Position numbers and translations under genes: made by a program
In this document: piece by piece, positions 15,665 through 24,574 of the stretch
Numbering within the stretch: the first letter of the stretch is position 1
How the letters are laid out: each line of letters opens with the position of its first letter
Notes under the pieces: model-generated
What the model saw: the letters and a program-made list of their open reading frames with translations, nothing else
The model's database searches: none
Told to the model about the DNA's origin: nothing
NCBI RefSeq assembly: GCF_007997295.1
Contig: NZ_VORY01000013.1
Span: 1-64,000 of the forward strand
DNA length: 64,000 bases
Reading direction: 5' to 3'
Source of the DNA: Gillisia hiemivivida
Lineage (GTDB): Bacteria > Bacteroidota > Bacteroidia > Flavobacteriales > Flavobacteriaceae

Positions 15665-16969
15665 TTAAGCTGAAACAGCCTTTTTATATACGCTAAGCGC
15701 TCTTTCCCTTGCTTCTTTATGATCTACCATTTTTTCTGGATAATCGAATGATTCATACTCTGGAATCCATTTTCTAATATATTCTAAATCCTTGTCATAA
15801 TCCTTTATCTGAGTAGTTGGATTAAATATTCTGAAGTAAGGTGCGGCGTCCACGCCACTTCCAGCAATCCATTGCCAGTTACCAACGTTAGAAGACATTT
15901 CGTAATCCAGGAGTTTTTCAGCAAAATAAGCTTCTCCCCAGCGCCAATCTATTAAAAGGTGCTTGCATAAAAAACTGCCAACCAGCATTCTTACTCTATT
16001 ATGCATAAAACCAGATTCATTTAACTGTCTCATTCCTGCATCTACCATTGGATAGCCGGTGGTTCCGGTTTTCCATTTTTTAAACTCTTCTTTATTATTT
16101 CTCCACTCTATACGATCGTATTTTTTTTTGAAGGCATCTGTTGGTGTATCTGGAAAGTGATATAATATCTGCATAAAAAATTCACGCCATATGAGTTCCT
16201 GCCAAAAGATCTCATTCTTTTCAGAAATCGCCTTCTTCATAATTTTCCGGATCCCTACAGTTCCAAATCGTAGATGTGGCCCAAGATGGGAGGTAGCATC
16301 TTTAGCAGGGTAATTTCTCTTTGCTTCATAGTCTTGAATCAGGCTAGGAGTGACCTCATAATCTGGCACTTTCTGGGTGGAGGCTTCAAAACCAATATCA
16401 CCCAGACTTAAGTTTGGCAGCCTTGAATTTTGGATTAAATTATCTAAATATTGAGAGGTGTAATGCACTTCAAGCTCTATTTTTTTAAATTCGGCCTTCC
16501 ATAATTTCATATAAGGAGTATAGACCACATATGGATCTCCGTTACCTTTTACAACTTCATCTTTTTCGAAGATCACCTGATCCTTAAAAGTTAGAAATTC
16601 AACATTATTATCACTTGCTAATTTCTCGATCTTTTCATCGCGTTGTTTTGCATAGGGCTCATAGTCTCTATTGGTGTAGATCTTCTGAATGTCATACTGG
16701 TCAAATAATTCCTTGAAAATAGCCGCTGGCTTCCCAAAATACATAGCAAGAGAGCTTCCTTTTGTCTGAAGTTCTTTTCGCATTTTTTGCAGGGTATCGA
16801 ATATGAAATTGAGTCGCGCATCATTTTTAGGAAGATCATCCAATATTTCGGAATCAAAAATAAATATGGGCAGCACAGGAAATTCTCCTTTTAAAGCTTG
16901 AAGAAATCCAACATTATCATCTAGCCTAAGATCTCTTCGAAACCAAAATACAGCTGTTTTTTTATTCAT
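15665..16969 (-). CDS. phrB: Deoxyribodipyrimidine photolyase (cryptochrome/photolyase family)
   Basis: Uses blue light and FAD to split cyclobutane pyrimidine dimers. The 434 residues show the N-terminal antenna domain (VFWFRRDLRLDDNVG) and the C-terminal FAD domain with WQELIWREFFMQIL, GYPMVDAGMRQLNESGFMHNRVRM and WRWGEAYFAEKLLDYEMSSNVGNWQW, typical of class I CPD photolyases. It is the last gene of a three-gene operon; its ATG overlaps the SDR stop in TAATG. A heptamer tandem repeat follows the stop codon. Confidence 0.95.
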   Translation of the reverse strand: MNKKTAVFWFRRDLRLDDNVGFLQALKGEFPVLPIFIFDSEILDDLPKNDARLNFIFDTLQKMRKELQTKGSSLAMYFGKPAAIFKELFDQYDIQKIYTNRDYEPYAKQRDEKIEKLASDNNVEFLTFKDQVIFEKDEVVKGNGDPYVVYTPYMKLWKAEFKKIELEVHYTSQYLDNLIQNSRLPNLSLGDIGFEASTQKVPDYEVTPSLIQDYEAKRNYPAKDATSHLGPHLRFGTVGIRKIMKKAISEKNEIFWQELIWREFFMQILYHFPDTPTDAFKKKYDRIEWRNNKEEFKKWKTGTTGYPMVDAGMRQLNESGFMHNRVRMLVGSFLCKHLLIDWRWGEAYFAEKLLDYEMSSNVGNWQWIAGSGVDAAPYFRIFNPTTQIKDYDKDLEYIRKWIPEYESFDYPEKMVDHKEARERALSVYKKAVSA

Positions 16970-17667
16970 TAATTTACATTTATAGTAGAGAGACCACCGT
17001 CTATTCCTATGATTTGCCCTGTCATCCAGCTACTTTTTTCAGAAATCAAGAAATCAACTGCATTCGCAATGTCTTCTGGTGTCCCAACTCTTTTTAGAGG
17101 GTGACGATCTCCCATTTTCTCTCGTTTTGCATCGTTTGACAATAATTTTTCAGACAATTGTGTGTCCGTCAAAGAAGGGGAAATTACATTCACTCTAAAC
17201 GATGGAGCGTATTCTGCTGCCAGAGATTTTGCAAAGCCTTCAATAGCGCCTTTAGCTGCTGCGATGCTAGTATGAAATGGCATCCCAACTTTTACCGCTA
17301 CAGTACTAAAAAATACCAGGCTTGCTTGTTCAGATTTTTTAAGTTTAGGAAGTAAGCCTTGAACCACTTTTACCAAAGAGAAAAAATTTAAATTCATTTC
17401 CTCTTGAAAGCTTTCTGGAGATAACATTTTAAAAGGCTTTAAATTAATGCTTCCTGGGAAATAAACCAATCCGTCTATAGATTCTGGAAGTTCCAAATCT
17501 TTTATATCGTCTTTAGAAGCATCAAAGGTCAAATGTGTGGCATCTATATCTTTTAATTCCTCTGATGTTCTTGAGGCAATAATTAGGTTATTGTCTTTGG
17601 CCAATAATTTAGCCGCTTCAAGTCCAATTCCGTAAGAGCCGCCAATAAATAATATATTTTTCTTCAT
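16969..17667 (-). CDS. SDR family oxidoreductase
   Basis: A 232-residue short-chain dehydrogenase with the Rossmann loop GGSYGIG at about 9-15 and a C-terminal MTGQIIGIDGGL block. The usual catalytic YxxxK is replaced by HTSIAAAK: the segment VGMPFHTSIAAAKGAIEGFAKSL keeps the lysine but has His in place of Tyr at the expected spot. That makes the usual catalytic mechanism doubtful. The gene sits between an SRPBCC gene and phrB, 5 bases after the former and overlapping the latter by one base. The role in photorepair or pigment chemistry is unknown. Confidence 0.85.
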   Translation of the reverse strand: MKKNILFIGGSYGIGLEAAKLLAKDNNLIIASRTSEELKDIDATHLTFDASKDDIKDLELPESIDGLVYFPGSINLKPFKMLSPESFQEEMNLNFFSLVKVVQGLLPKLKKSEQASLVFFSTVAVKVGMPFHTSIAAAKGAIEGFAKSLAAEYAPSFRVNVISPSLTDTQLSEKLLSNDAKREKMGDRHPLKRVGTPEDIANAVDFLISEKSSWMTGQIIGIDGGLSTINVN

Positions 17668-17672
17668 GATTT

Positions 17673-18182
17673 CTAATTTAGTATATCTTGTTTAAGAGTT
17701 CCTTTATTTTGAGATGGATTTTTATATTCACCATAAAGCTCCGTTAACTTTTGTTTTCTATAATCGAATATTTCCTTCAATTTTGGTGCAACTAAAAAGG
17801 GCTGCACAAGTTGCCCAAGAAAACCAAAAGGTAATTTATAATCTATTATATCTTCCATTTCTACTCCACCTTCAATCTCTTTAATGAAGTGTTTATGATG
17901 CCATAAGGCATATGGCCCAAATCGCTGCTCATCTACAAAATAATTTAGGTCACTCACATGAGTGATTTCTGTTACCCATTTTGTTTTTATACCTGCAATA
18001 GGAGTAACTATGTATTGGATGATCTGACCTGCGAACATTGGTCTATCTGCGCCGGAAAGTATATTAAACCCCATATAATCTGGAGTAATGATCTTTAGAT
18101 TCTTAGGATCTGACAGGAAATTCCAAGCTTCTTTTAGTGTAATAGGTAATTTTTGCTTGGTATGCATTGTGTAAATTTTCAT
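17673..18182 (-). CDS. SRPBCC family (START-like) protein
   Basis: A 169-residue protein of the SRPBCC/polyketide-cyclase-like fold, starting MKIYTMHTKQKLPITLKEAWNFLSDPKNLKIITPDYMGF, the usual N-terminus of this group, with a hydrophobic-ligand cavity fold implied. Flavobacteria commonly carry such a gene next to photolyase and SDR genes. It is the promoter-proximal gene of the operon. Ligand and function are unknown. Confidence 0.8.
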   Translation of the reverse strand: MKIYTMHTKQKLPITLKEAWNFLSDPKNLKIITPDYMGFNILSGADRPMFAGQIIQYIVTPIAGIKTKWVTEITHVSDLNYFVDEQRFGPYALWHHKHFIKEIEGGVEMEDIIDYKLPFGFLGQLVQPFLVAPKLKEIFDYRKQKLTELYGEYKNPSQNKGTLKQDILN

Positions 18183-18216
18183 GGCTTCTAATTTCAGGAT
18201 AAAATTACACTATTTA

Positions 18217-18248
18217 TTGTTTAAGATAAAAGTTATACTGTTAAACAA
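18217..18248. promoter_or_regulatory. Inverted repeat upstream of the photolyase operon, possible operator
   Basis: TTGTTTAA (18217-18224) and TTAAACAA (18241-18248) form a perfect 8-bp inverted repeat with a 16-base spacer. It lies 35-66 bases before the SRPBCC start codon and 50-80 bases before the divergent -7 box. The position would suit a dimeric regulator of the photolyase operon; light control is a guess. Confidence 0.45.
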
Positions 18249-18298
18249 AATTTAATTTATGGAAATCTTATTCAGCTTATCCAACAGGAAAGTTTGTG

Positions 18299-18306
18299 TA
18301 TATTTG
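18299..18306 (+). promoter_or_regulatory. -7 promoter element of the DUF2911 gene
   Basis: TATATTTG matches TAnnTTTG and lies 23 bases before the ATG at 18330. No good -33 TTTG is seen. Confidence 0.55.
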
Positions 18307-18329
18307 AGGAATCAACAAACTGAAAAATT

Positions 18330-19172
18330 ATGAAAAAAGTATTTTTATTTATGTGTGCTGGATTATTCGCACTGAGCGCTTCTGCACAAATTGAAGCCCC
18401 ACAGCCTAGTCCATCTGCAAAAGTTGAACAAAAAGTAGGTCTTACAGATGTGACTTTAGAATATTCTCGTCCAGCAGTTCGAGGTCGTGAGATCTTTGGA
18501 GGACTAGTTCCTTTTGGGGAAGTTTGGCGTACGGGTGCAAATGCGAACACAAAGATCACTTTTAGCGATAGTGTTGAAATAGGTGGGAAGAAGTTAGCAA
18601 AAGGTACTTATGCTATCTATACTATTCCAAATAAAGATTCTTGGGAAGTAATGTTCTATAATGATGCAAGCAACTGGGGAAATCCACAAGAATGGGATGA
18701 TTCTAAGGTAGCTCTAAAAGCAACTGCTAAAGTAAAAACTATGCCTTCTTCTATGGAATCTTTTGGAATCTTTGTAAATGAAATATCCAATGATGGCGCA
18801 GTTTTAGACTTTGTATGGTCTAACACAACAGCAACATTAGCATTTAAAGTGCCAACCGATGTTAAAACTTTGGCAAGCATAGAAAAGGTTATGAATGGTC
18901 CTGGTGCTAACGATTATTATTCAGCTGCGAGTTTTTACATAGAGAGCGGTAAAGATTTAAAGAAAGCTCATGAATGGATCATGAAAGCAACTGCAATGCA
19001 AGAAGATGCATTTTGGATGTGGAGAAGAAGATCATTAATAGAAGCTGAATTAGGTATGAAAAAAGAAGCTATTGCTAGTGCTCAAAAATCTATGCAACTT
19101 GCCGAAAAAGCTAAAAATGCAGATTATGTTAAGATGAATAAAGATTCCTTAAAAGAATGGGGAGCGATGTAA
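18330..19172 (+). CDS. DUF2911 domain-containing secreted protein
   Basis: A 280-residue protein with a clear signal peptide (MKKVFLFMCAGLFALSASAQ). The DUF2911 domain at about residues 25-180 contains QKVGLTDVTLEYSRPAVRGREIFGGLVPFGEVWRTGANANT, the family signature. A helical TPR-like segment follows (residues 195-280). DUF2911 proteins are abundant in Bacteroidota and have no known function. It is transcribed alone, with its own promoter and a strong terminator. Confidence 0.9.
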   Translation: MKKVFLFMCAGLFALSASAQIEAPQPSPSAKVEQKVGLTDVTLEYSRPAVRGREIFGGLVPFGEVWRTGANANTKITFSDSVEIGGKKLAKGTYAIYTIPNKDSWEVMFYNDASNWGNPQEWDDSKVALKATAKVKTMPSSMESFGIFVNEISNDGAVLDFVWSNTTATLAFKVPTDVKTLASIEKVMNGPGANDYYSAASFYIESGKDLKKAHEWIMKATAMQEDAFWMWRRRSLIEAELGMKKEAIASAQKSMQLAEKAKNADYVKMNKDSLKEWGAM

Positions 19173-19193
19173 ATCACTTAAAATCTTATAATA

Positions 19194-19222
19194 AAAAACC
19201 CACTGAAGAGTGGGTTTTTTTT
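19194..19222. terminator. Bidirectional terminator between DUF2911 and dehydrogenase genes
   Basis: CCCACT-GAAG-AGTGGG stem-loop flanked by A and T tracts, between convergent genes. It can serve both strands. Confidence 0.9.
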
Positions 19223-19228
19223 ATTTGC

Positions 19229-20203
19229 CTAATATTCTAGGTTTATTTCCTTTCTAATGCGATCGAGCATTGAAATTAACTGTTTACTTTTTTCAAACGT
19301 CATTGAGTCACTTTCAGTCCTATTTTCTTCCAGCATTTTTTGAACATGAGCAGCTTCAAAATTATAACCATGAGTAGTTACCGGAAATTCTTTGGTTTCA
19401 AGCTCTCCATTAGTTTGAATACTCACAGAGGAGGGTTCATGGAACCTACCATTAATAATCACCGAAGCTTTTTCAAAACTTAAGGTTGCAGTTGTTGGTG
19501 TAGTTTCATTTATGGCGCTGTATAGTTTAGCTTTAACACCATTAGAATAGGAGAGCTGTATAGTACAATTTTCATCTACTCCAGTGCTGCCAATAGTTGC
19601 CTCGGCAACAATATTTTCAGGATTTCCTAATAAAGACAATGATAGAAAAACTGGATAAATACCCACATCCATCAAACTACCTCCACCGAGTTCTTTATTG
19701 TAGATACGCTTTTCTGGATCGAATGGAGCATTAAACCCAAAATCTGCTTTGAGCTCAAGTAATTCTCCATATTTTTTTGACTTAGTTAGATCCAACACAA
19801 ACAGGAAATGTGGGAGAAATTGAGTCCATAAGGCTTCCATAAGAAAGACGTTCTTCTGTTTGGCCATAGAGATCATAGTTTCCACCTGCCCTAAATTTAT
19901 ACCGAAGGGTTTTTCACAGAGAACGGCTTTTTTATGTTCTAAACAAAGTATAGAATGTTCAAAATGAAATGTATGTGGAGTTGCAACATAGATAATATCT
20001 ATGTTTTCATCTTCAACTAGTTCTAAATAACTGCCGTAAGAAACCTTTATTTCATGTTTTTCAGCAAATTCTTCGGCCTTATCAATAGATCTGCTGGCAA
20101 CTGCATATAGAACTGCTCCGGGGACTGTCGAGAGGTCTTGAACAAATTTTGCAGCGATTTTTCCTGCACCTAATATTCCCCAATTAAATGTTTTAGATCT
20201 CAT
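19229..20203 (-). CDS. Gfo/Idh/MocA family NAD(P)-dependent oxidoreductase
   Basis: A 324-residue sugar-type dehydrogenase. The nucleotide loop WGILGAGKIAAKF is at residues 8-20, CEKPFG at about 96-101 carries the conserved lysine, and GGGSLMDVGIYPVFL matches the substrate domain. It overlaps the end of the symporter gene by 11 bases. In the same operon are a sodium symporter and a PIG-L type deacetylase, which suggests uptake, deacetylation and oxidation of an amino sugar or glycoside (inference). Substrate unknown. Confidence 0.88.
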   Translation of the reverse strand: MRSKTFNWGILGAGKIAAKFVQDLSTVPGAVLYAVASRSIDKAEEFAEKHEIKVSYGSYLELVEDENIDIIYVATPHTFHFEHSILCLEHKKAVLCEKPFGINLGQVETMISMAKQKNVFLMEALWTQFLPHFLFVLDLTKSKKYGELLELKADFGFNAPFDPEKRIYNKELGGGSLMDVGIYPVFLSLSLLGNPENIVAEATIGSTGVDENCTIQLSYSNGVKAKLYSAINETTPTTATLSFEKASVIINGRFHEPSSVSIQTNGELETKEFPVTTHGYNFEAAHVQKMLEENRTESDSMTFEKSKQLISMLDRIRKEINLEY

Positions 20204-21902
20204 AATTACTTGTTTTATCCGGAGAGTGAATTATACGTTGTAGAATAAGTGCCAATATCATGACTAAGGCACATCCTACTAGATTAAGCCATAGATAAGG
20301 AAGCACTTCCAGATGATAAATTAATAATATTACGGCTTGGGTTATAAGGGCAGCTATAAATACAGCGTTACTATTTACATGTTTTATAAAAAATGCCAGC
20401 AGAAATATCCCTAAAACATTTCCGTAGAAAATAGAACCGATGATATTTACCAATTGTATAAGATTATCGAATAAATTTGCGAAACTTGCAAAAAGGATTG
20501 CCAACAGCCCCCATCCTAAAGTGAACCATTTAGACATTTTTACATAGTGTTCATCAGATTTCTCTTCAGAAACATTTCTCTTATAAAGATCTATTGTTGT
20601 GGTAGAGGCCAGCGCGTTTAATTCTGAAGCAGTGGATGACATGGCTGCTGATAATATTACAGCCAGCAATAAGCCAATAAGACCTCTTGGAAGATTATTA
20701 AGTATAAAATGGATAAAGACATAATCTTTATCATTTGTTTCCAGATCTTCACTTACAGAGCTTATAAGAGTCTTTGCTTCCTCTCTGTTGGCTTCTTCTA
20801 AAGAATTAAGTCTTAGAAGTTCAGATTTGTAAAGCTCTCGTTCTTGTTTAGAAGCACTCGTTAAACTGTTACCGTATCTAATACTGGTCTCTTGTCTTTT
20901 CTGCTGAATATCTTCATTTTTTACCATCAACTGTTGATATTCTTCGGAATATTCAGATTCCAATACAGCTTGCTGAGCGGCCGGATTAAAATTGAGGGGA
21001 GCTGTATTGAATTGATAGAAGACAAATACCATAACCCCTACAAGAAGAATAAAGAATTGCATAGGCACTTTTAAAATCCCGTTAAAGATGAGTCCCAGTT
21101 GCATTTCCCGTACCGAGCTCCCTGTTAAATAACGCTGCACCTGACTTTGATCTGTCCCGAAATAGGATAGTGCTAAAAAGCTTCCTCCAATAACTCCACT
21201 CCAAACTGTATATCTATTATCCAGATCGAAGGAGAAATCTAAAATATCCAGTTTTCCACTAGCACCTGCGATGTCCAAAGCAATAGAGAAACTGATATCT
21301 GCAGGGAGGTATTGAATAATAAGAAAAAATGCAGCGAACATTCCGGCAAAAATCACGGCCATTTGTTGCTTCTGAGTTACATTTACAGCCTTTGTACCGC
21401 CGGAAACAGTATAGATAATAACTAACACTCCAATAATTATATTAAGTGTAGTAAGGTTCCATCCTAATACTGCCGATAAAATAATAGCTGGTGCGAAAAT
21501 GGTAATTCCGGCAGATAATCCTCGCTGAATTAAAAATAGTAATGCCGTTAATGTTCTGGTTTTAAGATCGAATCTGGACTCCAGAAATTCATAAGCGGTA
21601 TAAACCTTTAACCTATGATAGATTGGTATAAAAACCATGCAGATAACCACCATGGCAATTGGAAGACCAAAATAGAATTGCACAAAGCCCATTCCATCAT
21701 GATAAGCCTGTCCTGGAGTTGAAAGAAATGTAATTGCACTGGCCTGTGTAGCCATAACGGAAAGTCCAATAGTCCACCATTGGGAATCCTTACCACCCCC
21801 AATATAATCTTTTACACTTTGACTTCCTCTTGTTTTGTAAACTCCATAAATTACTATAAAAGCAAGTGTTCCTATTAAAATGATCCAATCTATTAATTGC
21901 AT
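20193..21902 (-). CDS. Sodium:solute symporter (SSS family)
   Basis: A 569-residue inner-membrane symporter with about 13 predicted membrane helices. The SSS signature area GGGKDSQWWTIGLSVMATQASAITFLSTPGQAYHDGMGF is at about residues 36-75, and YFGTDQSQVQRYLTG follows. A hydrophilic insertion of about 90 residues (near 305-395, rich in Glu, Lys and Gln, likely coiled coil) is a feature of the sugar/sialic-acid-like subgroup in Bacteroidota. It is preceded by a 35-residue membrane peptide and followed by the dehydrogenase. The substrate is probably a sugar or amino sugar. Confidence 0.9.
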   Translation of the reverse strand: MQLIDWIILIGTLAFIVIYGVYKTRGSQSVKDYIGGGKDSQWWTIGLSVMATQASAITFLSTPGQAYHDGMGFVQFYFGLPIAMVVICMVFIPIYHRLKVYTAYEFLESRFDLKTRTLTALLFLIQRGLSAGITIFAPAIILSAVLGWNLTTLNIIIGVLVIIYTVSGGTKAVNVTQKQQMAVIFAGMFAAFFLIIQYLPADISFSIALDIAGASGKLDILDFSFDLDNRYTVWSGVIGGSFLALSYFGTDQSQVQRYLTGSSVREMQLGLIFNGILKVPMQFFILLVGVMVFVFYQFNTAPLNFNPAAQQAVLESEYSEEYQQLMVKNEDIQQKRQETSIRYGNSLTSASKQERELYKSELLRLNSLEEANREEAKTLISSVSEDLETNDKDYVFIHFILNNLPRGLIGLLLAVILSAAMSSTASELNALASTTTIDLYKRNVSEEKSDEHYVKMSKWFTLGWGLLAILFASFANLFDNLIQLVNIIGSIFYGNVLGIFLLAFFIKHVNSNAVFIAALITQAVILLIYHLEVLPYLWLNLVGCALVMILALILQRIIHSPDKTSNYEI

Positions 21903-21903
21903 A

Positions 21904-22011
21904 TCAGGAGAAGAGATTCATTAGATAATAGAATAAAATGATATAGCCCAGATTGGCTAGAAGCACTATAGAATAAGATTTTTTCCAGATATATTTTTTT
22001 GGAGTTTCCAT
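21904..22011 (-). CDS. Small single-span membrane protein, 35 residues
   Basis: An ATG at 22011 opens 35 codons (METPKKYIWKKSYSIVLLAN...) ending with TGA at 21904-21906. It has a basic N-terminus, one hydrophobic helix and a short tail, which predicts a single-span inner-membrane peptide with cytoplasmic N-terminus. It fills the gap exactly: its start is adjacent to the PIG-L stop and its stop is one base from the symporter start. That tight fit, together with the membrane-type composition, supports a real gene. It may be an accessory subunit of the symporter (inference). Confidence 0.7.
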   Translation of the reverse strand: METPKKYIWKKSYSIVLLANLGYIILFYYLMNLFS

Positions 22012-24501
22012 TTATTTTCCAATTGAGATAAGATTAGCAAATAACCTGAAAGCACCAGGAACAGCATCGGGAAATTGTCTAAAAAAGCTTAAACCTGTGT
22101 AGATATAATGCCCTTTTCCATATTTGGCAATAAGCAAGCTTCCTTTGCTATTTGCCTCGTTTTTATCATGCATTGCGAAGATAGGAGTAAATTCGGGAGC
22201 CCATGAATCTGAAAAATATAGACCACGCTCCTGTACCCAATTTTCAAAATCTTTCTGGGTGATCTTATTTGGACTATTTAAAACAGGGTGCTGCGGATCT
22301 AAAAACTCCACTTTTGCATCTTCTTCAGTCACTCTATCTCTGGAAAGTTCTAACTTATATGGTGCTAAATTATCTAATACCAGTCCGCGATTTGTGTTAT
22401 ACTGTGAGATTAGCGTTCCGCCATTCTCAACATATTTCATTAGTTCTTTTTGTTTGAATTTTAAAAGCTCTACCATGTTATATGCACGAATCCCTAATAC
22501 GATCGCATCAAATTTTGCAAGGGAGGTAGCATTTATGTCATTTGGGTTTATCCTAATTACTTTGTACCCAATTTGCTCTAAACTTTCGGGAATCACATCT
22601 CCTGCGCCATCTATATAGCCAACCAATTCTCCTTTTTTCTTGATATCTAATTTTACCAGTTTTGTTTTAGCGGGTAGGACTAAGGTTTGTAAAGGGATAT
22701 GCTCGTAATCTAATTTAATAATTTCATTCGAGTAAACCTGACCTTCAAAAGTGATCTCAGGAATTAAATTGGTCTCGCTTTGTTCTTTTGGGGGAGTTAC
22801 CATGAAGCTTAATGTGGCAGTACCACCATTATTCTTTATATCGAAATTTGTTTCCTTTGGTTCAATTTTCCAGGTCCCCGGAGCCTTTAAGCTCAATTTT
22901 CCCATGGCATCCTTTTGGTTTGCAGTTACCGTCAATTCAATTTGTTTTGCCTCCCCGTTTGTGTAAATAAGAACATTATCATTAAATGAGGCTGTTACGG
23001 GAGGAACTATTTCAAAAGGTTGATATACTTCACCTTTTACCGGATCTGTAGTTTTGTAAACCAGCTCTTTATCAAAAGAGATTATTTCATCGTAAAATTT
23101 AAGATTGAAGATCGCTTTGGTCAACCGTGGAGTCTCAGGTAACCCTACTATTTTTAGATCTTCTACAACATAAGTTCCCAAATTTGGTGTTTTATTAAGC
23201 CAATAAGGGGAGGTGTATTTTGCATCTTTTGGGATGGTATAGATTAGTTTTTCATTCCAATTCTCGTTGTTGCTAAGAACTTTGTTAGGCTCTAGAGAAG
23301 GACTTCCTGGTAAGACCGATACAGAAGAAAGTTCTACAGGAATATTGCTCCTGTTTATTGCTTCAAAATTAACTTCAATAGATTGATTGGTAGCCGAATA
23401 GGGAGTGTTGCTTAAAGCTTCAATATATAATCCACTACAAGCTAAAATAATATCTTTTATCTCTGAAGTTTTAATGTTTTTCCAGTAGCTATCTTCAAGA
23501 TCTTGCATCAATTTATAAGCTTCAATCAATTTAGGTAAACTCTCTGAAGGATCTCTGAAATTATAATTTTCTTCTACTTCTTTTAAAATTTCGCCAATAG
23601 CTGCTCCGCCTTTTAACCGATTCCAAGAAGTGTCAATTCCTGCGAAAATATCACCTTTTGTTTCCGGTACTTTTCCATCTATTAATTCTACATATTCTAT
23701 CTGACTACCTCTGCTTCCGCTACTACCAAAACCTTGGGATCTATGCTGACTTCGGCTTAATGCTGCAATTTCCGGATTGGATAATCCATTCCAAGGAAAA
23801 TAAACTCCTGTATCAAACTGAATAAAATTAGATTTATCTGCTTGATCAAAAGCTTCCTGACTTCCGTAGAACCATGGAGAAGTGTTAAAATAGAGTCGGG
23901 TAGGGGAAAAAGTTTCGGTGTAATCTAATTGTTCAGGATATGCGCTTTTATTATCCGCAAGCTTAAAAGCTTCCACACCTAACAAGGCTGAAGCTGTATG
24001 CTGCCCATGAGTTTCACCAGAAGTACGGTGATTGAATCTATTAATGATCACATCTGGTTTAAAAGTACGGATTGCCCATACCACATCTCCCAGAACCACT
24101 TCTTTATCCCATATTTCCATGGACTCTTCGGGGGTCTTTGTATAACCAAAATCTATAGCCCGGGTAAATCTTTGTTCACCACCATCTATTCTTCTGGCAG
24201 CTAATAGTTCTTGGGTTCTAATAACTCCTAAAAGTTCTTTTAGTTCAGGACCAATCAGGTTTTGTCCTCCATCACCGCGAGTGATAGAAAGATATCCCGT
24301 ACGGGCATTAACCTCATTAGATAAGTAGGAGATAAGTCTTGTATTCTCATCATCTGGATGAGCAGCAAGATAAAGAACAGAGCCTAAAAAGTTCAACTTT
24401 TTAAGAGCTTGATCTATTTCTGCTGAATTTAAATTTTTGGGAGCTTGTCCTTGTACAGAAATAATTACAAGAAAGAAAATAAACGGGAGAAATTTACGCA
24501 T
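22012..24501 (-). CDS. PIG-L family deacetylase, long secreted form
   Basis: An 829-residue secreted or periplasmic protein with a signal peptide (MRKFLPFIFFLVIISVQGQA). The N-terminal PIG-L/LmbE domain has the zinc motif AAHPDDENTRL (His48, Asp50, Asp51) and the downstream RFNHRTSGETHGQHTASA histidine motif. The C-terminal half carries beta-sandwich (NEW3-like) segments and a ThuA/glutamine-amidotransferase-like part (GYKVIRINPNDI...VLGIRAYNMVE). Family members remove N-acetyl groups from N-acetylglucosamine-type sugars. Operon with a small membrane protein, an SSS symporter and a Gfo/Idh/MocA dehydrogenase. Confidence 0.88.
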   Translation of the reverse strand: MRKFLPFIFFLVIISVQGQAPKNLNSAEIDQALKKLNFLGSVLYLAAHPDDENTRLISYLSNEVNARTGYLSITRGDGGQNLIGPELKELLGVIRTQELLAARRIDGGEQRFTRAIDFGYTKTPEESMEIWDKEVVLGDVVWAIRTFKPDVIINRFNHRTSGETHGQHTASALLGVEAFKLADNKSAYPEQLDYTETFSPTRLYFNTSPWFYGSQEAFDQADKSNFIQFDTGVYFPWNGLSNPEIAALSRSQHRSQGFGSSGSRGSQIEYVELIDGKVPETKGDIFAGIDTSWNRLKGGAAIGEILKEVEENYNFRDPSESLPKLIEAYKLMQDLEDSYWKNIKTSEIKDIILACSGLYIEALSNTPYSATNQSIEVNFEAINRSNIPVELSSVSVLPGSPSLEPNKVLSNNENWNEKLIYTIPKDAKYTSPYWLNKTPNLGTYVVEDLKIVGLPETPRLTKAIFNLKFYDEIISFDKELVYKTTDPVKGEVYQPFEIVPPVTASFNDNVLIYTNGEAKQIELTVTANQKDAMGKLSLKAPGTWKIEPKETNFDIKNNGGTATLSFMVTPPKEQSETNLIPEITFEGQVYSNEIIKLDYEHIPLQTLVLPAKTKLVKLDIKKKGELVGYIDGAGDVIPESLEQIGYKVIRINPNDINATSLAKFDAIVLGIRAYNMVELLKFKQKELMKYVENGGTLISQYNTNRGLVLDNLAPYKLELSRDRVTEEDAKVEFLDPQHPVLNSPNKITQKDFENWVQERGLYFSDSWAPEFTPIFAMHDKNEANSKGSLLIAKYGKGHYIYTGLSFFRQFPDAVPGAFRLFANLISIGK

Positions 24502-24574
24502 GAGAAAATATTGATTTCAATAGTTTCAAATATATAAATTTCTAAGGTGTTCTTAGCCTTTAATCCATCGCAAT

